Part shown: one piece after another, positions 59,856 through 64,000 of the stretch
How positions within the stretch are numbered: the stretch's first letter is position 1
Layout: each line of letters opens with the position of its first letter
From: Streptomyces mangrovi
GTDB taxonomy: Bacteria; Actinomycetota; Actinomycetes; Streptomycetales; Streptomycetaceae
DNA length: 64,000 nucleotides
NCBI RefSeq assembly: GCF_900114215.1
Contig: NZ_FOSG01000003.1
Location: 1-64,000, forward strand
Direction of reading: 5' to 3'
The notes under the pieces: generated by a model
Database searches by the model: none
Told to the model about the DNA's origin: nothing
What the model saw: only the letters and a program-made list of their open reading frames with translations
Made by a program: the position numbers and the translations under genes

Positions 59856-62056
59856 CCACCGCGAACACGACCACGGCGAACACGACCACGGCGACCACCG
59901 GGAACACGGCGGTCCCCGCGAACACGACCGCCTATCCGTTCACCGCGATCGTCGGCATGGACGACCTGCGGCTGGCACTGCTGCTGAACGCGGTCTCGCC
60001 GGCCGTCGGCGGCGTCCTGGTGCGCGGCGAGAAGGGGACGGCGAAGTCCACCGCGGTACGGGCTCTGGCGGCGCTGATACCGCCGGTCGAGGCCGTACCC
60101 GGCTGTCGCTTCTCCTGCGACCCGCGCCGCCCCGACCCCGCCTGCCCGGACGGGCCGCACGAGGCGGGGCCGGGCACGAGCCGGCCGGCCCGGATGGTGG
60201 AGCTGCCGGTGGGCGCCTCCGAGGACCGGCTCGTGGGATCGCTGGACATCGAGCGGGCCCTGTCGGAGGGGGTGAAGGCCTTCGAGCCGGGGCTGCTGGC
60301 ACAGGCCCACCGGGGCGTCCTCTACGTGGACGAGGTCAATCTGCTGCAGGACTTCCTCATCGACTCGCTCCTGGACGCCGCCGCGATGGGCGTGGTCCAC
60401 ATCGAGCGCGAGGGCGTCTCGGTGCGGCACTCCTCCCGCTTCCTGCTGGTGGGGACGATGAACCCCGAGGAGGGCGAGCTGCGCCCGCAGCTGCTGGACC
60501 GCTTCGGGCTGACCGTGGAAGTCGCCGCCTCCCGGGAGACCGGAGAGCGGATGGAGGTCGTGCGGCGGCGCCTGGCCTACGAGGAGGATCCGGCGGCCTT
60601 CGCCGCCCACTGGGCCGGCGAGGAGAGCGGGTTGCGGGAGCGGATCGCGGCCGCGCGGGCACTGCTGCCCGGGGTGCGGCTGGGCGACACCGCGCTGCGG
60701 CAGATCGCCGCCACCTGCGCGGCCTTCGAGGTGGACGGGATGCGGGCCGACATCGTGATGGCGCGTACCGCCACCGCGCTGGCGGCCTGGGCGGGGCGCA
60801 CCGACGTGGTGGCCGAGGACGTACGGCGGGCGGCGCTGCTGGCCCTGCCGCACCGCAGGCGCCGCAACCCCTTCGACGCGCCCGGCCTGGACGAGGACAA
60901 GCTGGACGAGACGCTGCGGAGCAGCGGCGGCACGGACGACGAGCCGGACCCGGACGGGCCGGACGGCGGCCCTGGTGGCGGGGACGGTGGCGGGGACGGT
61001 GGCGGGCAGCCGCCGCAGGACAGCCCGCAGGGACCGGCCGACGCACCCGAGCCCTCCAAGACCTCCAAGCCCTCCGAGCCCTCTCTCCCCGGGCAGTCGC
61101 GCGACGGAGAGGGCACCGGACCGGAGCAGAGCGGCGAACAGGGCGGCGAGCAGGCCCCCGCCCGCGCCGGTGAGCCGTTCCGCGCCCGCACGCTGCACGT
61201 ACCGGGTGTGGGCGAGGGCACGGCGGGGCGGCGCTCGCGCGCCCGTACCACGCAGGGCCGCACCACCGGCGCCCGCCGGCCGCGGGGCGCGCTGTCCCGG
61301 CTGCACCTGGCCGCGACCGTCCGGGCCGCCGCCCCGCACCAGCGGGCGCGGGGCCGCTCCGGACCCGGGCTGCTGATGCGCCGGGAGGATCTGCGCGAGG
61401 CGGTGCGCGAGGGCCGGGAGTCCAATCTCGTGCTGTTCGTCGTGGACGCCTCCGGCTCGATGGCCGCACGGCAGCGGATGGGCGCGGTCAAGGGCGCGGT
61501 GCTGTCGCTGCTGCTGGACGCCTACCAGCGCCGCGACAAGGTCGGCCTGATCTCCTTCCGCGGCTCGGGCGCCGAGGTGGCCCTGCCGCCGACCTCGTCG
61601 GTGGACGCCGCCGCGGCGCGTCTGGAGTCGCTGCCGACCGGTGGCCGCACCCCGCTGGCCGCCGGACTGCTGAAGGCCCGCGACGTACTGCGGACCGAGC
61701 GGCTGCGCGACCCCTCGCGGCGCCCGCTGCTGGTCGCCGTCACCGACGGGCGGGCGACGGGCGGTCCGCGGCCGGTGCCGCGCGCCCGGCAGGCCGCGCG
61801 GCTGCTGGCCGCCGACGGCACCGCCTCGGTGGTGATCGACTGCGAGTCCGGACCGGTGCGGCTCGGACTGGCCGGAGCGCTCGCCGCCGAACTGGGCGGC
61901 CCCGCCGTGACGCTGGAGGAGCTGCGCGCCGACACCGTGACCGGGCTCGTCCGCTCCCTGCAGACCCCCGGCCGCACTCACAGGACCGACCGCGAGAACA
62001 CCGACAGGAACACCCACAGGAACACCGACAGGAACACCGGCAGGAGGGCCGCGTAG
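59852..62056 (+). CDS. Cobaltochelatase I/D-type fusion subunit
   Basis: A 734-residue protein. AAA+ ATPase domain at about residues 30-340 (Walker A GEKGTAKST, Walker B GVLYVDEVNL, RPQLLDRFGL), an acidic/Pro-Gly linker (about 350-460), then a von Willebrand A domain at about 530-700 with the metal-ion site DASGSMAA. It thus joins the chelatase I and D subunits and works with CobN. The N-terminus is a Thr/Asn repeat (TTANTTTANTTTATTGNT) and the C-terminus another (NTDRNTHRNTDRNT). The GTG overlaps the cobN stop in GTGA. Confidence 0.92.
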   Translation: MTTANTTTANTTTATTGNTAVPANTTAYPFTAIVGMDDLRLALLLNAVSPAVGGVLVRGEKGTAKSTAVRALAALIPPVEAVPGCRFSCDPRRPDPACPDGPHEAGPGTSRPARMVELPVGASEDRLVGSLDIERALSEGVKAFEPGLLAQAHRGVLYVDEVNLLQDFLIDSLLDAAAMGVVHIEREGVSVRHSSRFLLVGTMNPEEGELRPQLLDRFGLTVEVAASRETGERMEVVRRRLAYEEDPAAFAAHWAGEESGLRERIAAARALLPGVRLGDTALRQIAATCAAFEVDGMRADIVMARTATALAAWAGRTDVVAEDVRRAALLALPHRRRRNPFDAPGLDEDKLDETLRSSGGTDDEPDPDGPDGGPGGGDGGGDGGGQPPQDSPQGPADAPEPSKTSKPSEPSLPGQSRDGEGTGPEQSGEQGGEQAPARAGEPFRARTLHVPGVGEGTAGRRSRARTTQGRTTGARRPRGALSRLHLAATVRAAAPHQRARGRSGPGLLMRREDLREAVREGRESNLVLFVVDASGSMAARQRMGAVKGAVLSLLLDAYQRRDKVGLISFRGSGAEVALPPTSSVDAAAARLESLPTGGRTPLAAGLLKARDVLRTERLRDPSRRPLLVAVTDGRATGGPRPVPRARQAARLLAADGTASVVIDCESGPVRLGLAGALAAELGGPAVTLEELRADTVTGLVRSLQTPGRTHRTDRENTDRNTHRNTDRNTGRRAA

Positions 62057-62652
62057 TGCCGAAAGGACAGCCGAGTGTCGTCCCCGACGACGGTCTCACC
62101 ACACGCCAGCGCCGCAACCGCCCGCTGCTGGCGGTCCACACGGGCACCGGCAAGGGCAAGTCGACGGCCGCCTTCGGGCTGGCACTGCGCGCCTGGAACC
62201 AGGGCTGGCCGATCGGGGTGTTCCAGTTCGTGAAGTCCGCCAAGTGGCGGGTCGGCGAGGAGCGGGCGCTGCGCGTACTGGGCGCGAGCGGCGAGGGCGG
62301 CACCGTGGCCTGGCACAAGATGGGCGAGGGCTGGTCGTGGGTGCAGCGCGGCATCGAGTCCTCCGAGGAGGCGGCGCGCGAGGGCTGGGAGCAGGTCAAA
62401 CGCGATCTGGCGGCCGAGACCTACCGGCTGTACGTGCTGGACGAGTTCGCCTACCCGATGCACTGGGGCTGGGTGGACACCGACGAGGTGGTCGAGGTGC
62501 TGCGGACCCGTCCCGGCGTCCAGCATGTGGTGATCACCGGGCGGAACGCTCCGGAGGCGCTGCTCGGCGCCGCCGACCTGGTGACGGAGATGACCAAGGT
62601 CAAGCACCCGATGGACGCCGGCCAGAAGGGCCAGCGGGGCATCGAGTGGTGA
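62056..62652 (+). CDS. cobO: Cob(I)yrinic acid a,c-diamide adenosyltransferase
   Basis: A 198-residue CobA/CobO-type ATP:corrinoid adenosyltransferase: P-loop HTGTGKGKSTAAFGLALRAWNQGW, then VLDEFAYPMHWGWVD and VVITGRNAPEALLGAADLVTEMTKVKHP. It adenosylates the cobalt before cobyric acid formation. The GTG (62056) overlaps the TAG of the preceding gene by one base. Confidence 0.94.
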   Translation: MPKGQPSVVPDDGLTTRQRRNRPLLAVHTGTGKGKSTAAFGLALRAWNQGWPIGVFQFVKSAKWRVGEERALRVLGASGEGGTVAWHKMGEGWSWVQRGIESSEEAAREGWEQVKRDLAAETYRLYVLDEFAYPMHWGWVDTDEVVEVLRTRPGVQHVVITGRNAPEALLGAADLVTEMTKVKHPMDAGQKGQRGIEW

Positions 62653-62659
62653 TCGGATC

Positions 62660-64000
62660 GTGAGTACCGCGCTTCCCCGGCTGGTCGTGGCCGCGCCCTC
62701 CTCGGGCAGCGGCAAGACCACCGTCGCCACCGGTCTGATGGCCGCCTTCACGGCGGCCGGGCTGGAGGTCTCCCCGCACAAGGTGGGCCCGGACTACATC
62801 GACCCGGGCTACCACGCGCTGGCCACCGGCCGTCCCGGCCGCAACCTCGACGCGTACCTGTGCGGCCCGGATCTGGTCGCGCCGCTGTTCCTGCACGGGG
62901 CGGCCGGCGCGGACGTGGCCGTGGTCGAGGGCGTGATGGGGCTGTACGACGGGGCGGCGGGCCTCGGTGAGCTCTCCTCGACCGCGCAGGTGGCCAAGCT
63001 GCTGCGGGCGCCGGTGGTGCTGGTGGTGGACGCCTCCTCGCAGTCGCGTTCGGTGGCGGCGCTGGTGCACGGCTTCGCGTCCTGGGATCCGGAGGTCCGC
63101 GTCGCGGGGGTGATCCTCAACAAGGTGGCCTCCGACCGCCACGAGGAGCTGCTGCGCGAGGCGCTGGACGCCTGCGGGGTGCCGGTGCTGGGCGTGCTGC
63201 GCCGGGCACCGTTGGTGCGCACCCCCTCGCGTCATCTGGGTCTGGTGCCGGTGGCCGAGCGGCGGGCGGAGGCGACCGGGGCGGTGGCGGAGTTGGCGCA
63301 GCGGGTGCGGTCCGGCTGCGATCTGGGGGCGCTGCTCGCCCTGGCGCACTCCTCGCCGCCGCTGCCGCAGGAGCCGTGGGCGCCGCCCGTGCCCGCGAGC
63401 CGGCCGAGCGGGCGTCCGGTGGTGGCCGTCGCGGGCGGGGCCGCGTTCACCTTCTCCTACGCCGAGCACGCCGAGCTGCTGCGGGCGGCGGGAGCGGATG
63501 TGGCCGTCTTCGACCCGCTGCGGGACACCGCGCTGCCGCCGGGCACGGCCGGGCTGGTCCTGGGCGGCGGCTTCCCGGAGGTGTACGCGCCGGAGCTGTC
63601 GGCGAACGAGCCGCTGCGCCGGGAGGTGGCGAAGCTGGCCGCCTCGGGGGCGCCGGTCGCCGCCGAGTGCGCCGGACTGCTGTATCTGGCCAGGGAGTTG
63701 GACGGCGAGCCGATGTGCGGGGTGCTCGACGCCACCGCACGGATGACCGAACGGCTCACCCTCGGCTACCGCGACGCGGTGGCGGTCGGCGACAGCGTCC
63801 TGGCCGCCGCGGGGACGCGGATGCGCGGCCACGAGTTCCACCGCACGGCGGTGGACCCCGGCGCCGGGGGACCGGAGACCGGGGAGCAGGAGAACGCGAA
63901 GCCGGGGAACAGGGCCGCGCCGGCATGGGGGCTGACCTCGCGCGGCTCCCGGCCCGGGCGCCGGGTCGAAGGCTTTGTGAAGAACGGCGTGCATGCCTCG
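62660..64000 (+). CDS. cobB: Cobyrinate a,c-diamide synthase, 3'-truncated by the window
   Basis: 447 codons are present from a GTG at 62660 to the right edge, still open. The N-terminal DTBS-type domain has APSSGSGKTTVATGLMAAF and HKVGPDYIDPGYHALATGRPGRNLDAYL; the C-terminal GATase domain has PVVAVAGGAAFTFSYAEHAELLRAAGADV, LGGGFPEVYAPELSAN and the nucleophile in AECAGLLYL (C337). It amidates the a and c side chains using glutamine. It starts 7 nt after cobO. Confidence 0.95.
   Translation, partial: MSTALPRLVVAAPSSGSGKTTVATGLMAAFTAAGLEVSPHKVGPDYIDPGYHALATGRPGRNLDAYLCGPDLVAPLFLHGAAGADVAVVEGVMGLYDGAAGLGELSSTAQVAKLLRAPVVLVVDASSQSRSVAALVHGFASWDPEVRVAGVILNKVASDRHEELLREALDACGVPVLGVLRRAPLVRTPSRHLGLVPVAERRAEATGAVAELAQRVRSGCDLGALLALAHSSPPLPQEPWAPPVPASRPSGRPVVAVAGGAAFTFSYAEHAELLRAAGADVAVFDPLRDTALPPGTAGLVLGGGFPEVYAPELSANEPLRREVAKLAASGAPVAAECAGLLYLARELDGEPMCGVLDATARMTERLTLGYRDAVAVGDSVLAAAGTRMRGHEFHRTAVDPGAGGPETGEQENAKPGNRAAPAWGLTSRGSRPGRRVEGFVKNGVHAS

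Overview
The window looks like a chromosomal segment of a Streptomyces or very close relative. The G+C content is very high, GTG starts are common, and several genes are genus markers: a short chaplin, an Asp23/Gls24 cluster, an SGM_5486-type micro-protein and a gbn-like nucleoid gene. The gene order rrn / spo0M / SPFH / chaplin / serB / fabG-fabI / tldD-tldE / moaA / pit / cob resembles, from memory, the SCO1790-SCO1852 part of Streptomyces coelicolor. No alignment was run.

Layout. 1-730: the 5' end of a 16S rRNA gene on the minus strand with its leader (boxA) and promoter. 731-8.3 kb: two adjacent 3-methyladenine glycosylase-like reading frames (one truncated), spo0M, a PEBP-family protein, an HNH protein, a TauE/SafE exporter whose ribosome binding site is predicted to be paired, and an ABC ATPase / NfeD / SPFH group. 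8.3-16 kb: a chaplin, a two-component system, an FHA-ABC fusion transporter, serB and a SixA-type phosphatase. 16-24 kb: an accessory-looking eight-gene minus-strand operon (amino-acid-type ABC importer, enoyl-CoA hydratase, acyl-CoA ligase, thioesterase, amidohydrolase, TetR) with a readable promoter and a 24-bp palindrome at its predicted start site. 24-27.7 kb: MFS exporter, FadR-type regulator, fabG-fabI. 28-40.9 kb: Uma2, TldD/TldE, small membrane proteins, moaA, a secreted subtilase, a sterol-desaturase-like protein, a DEDDh-BRCT exonuclease, SURF1 and an SDR that lacks the catalytic Tyr and Lys. 41-44.4 kb: a five-gene Asp23/AmaP cluster with a divergent partner. 44.4-51.2 kb: a hydratase, the gbn-like gene with a GATC-rich upstream stretch, an ABC-F gene preceded by a seven-codon leader ORF, a conserved hypothetical, a hydrolase and a class II aldolase. 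51.4-53 kb: a phosphate transporter with a PHO box. 53.2-64 kb: a cobalamin riboswitch followed by cobD-cobQ-cobN-chelatase-cobO-cobB, the last gene running off the end.

How the parts work together. The cob genes form one B12-repressible operon with 4-nt or shorter overlaps at most junctions, covering cobalt insertion, adenosylation, amidation and aminopropanol attachment. fabG and fabI supply two of the fatty-acid elongation reductases. The 16-24 kb operon reads as import of a small charged compound, CoA activation, hydration and thioester release, with a locally encoded repressor; its substrate cannot be read from sequence. Coordinates were worked out by hand. Start codons were chosen from Shine-Dalgarno spacing and remembered family starts.
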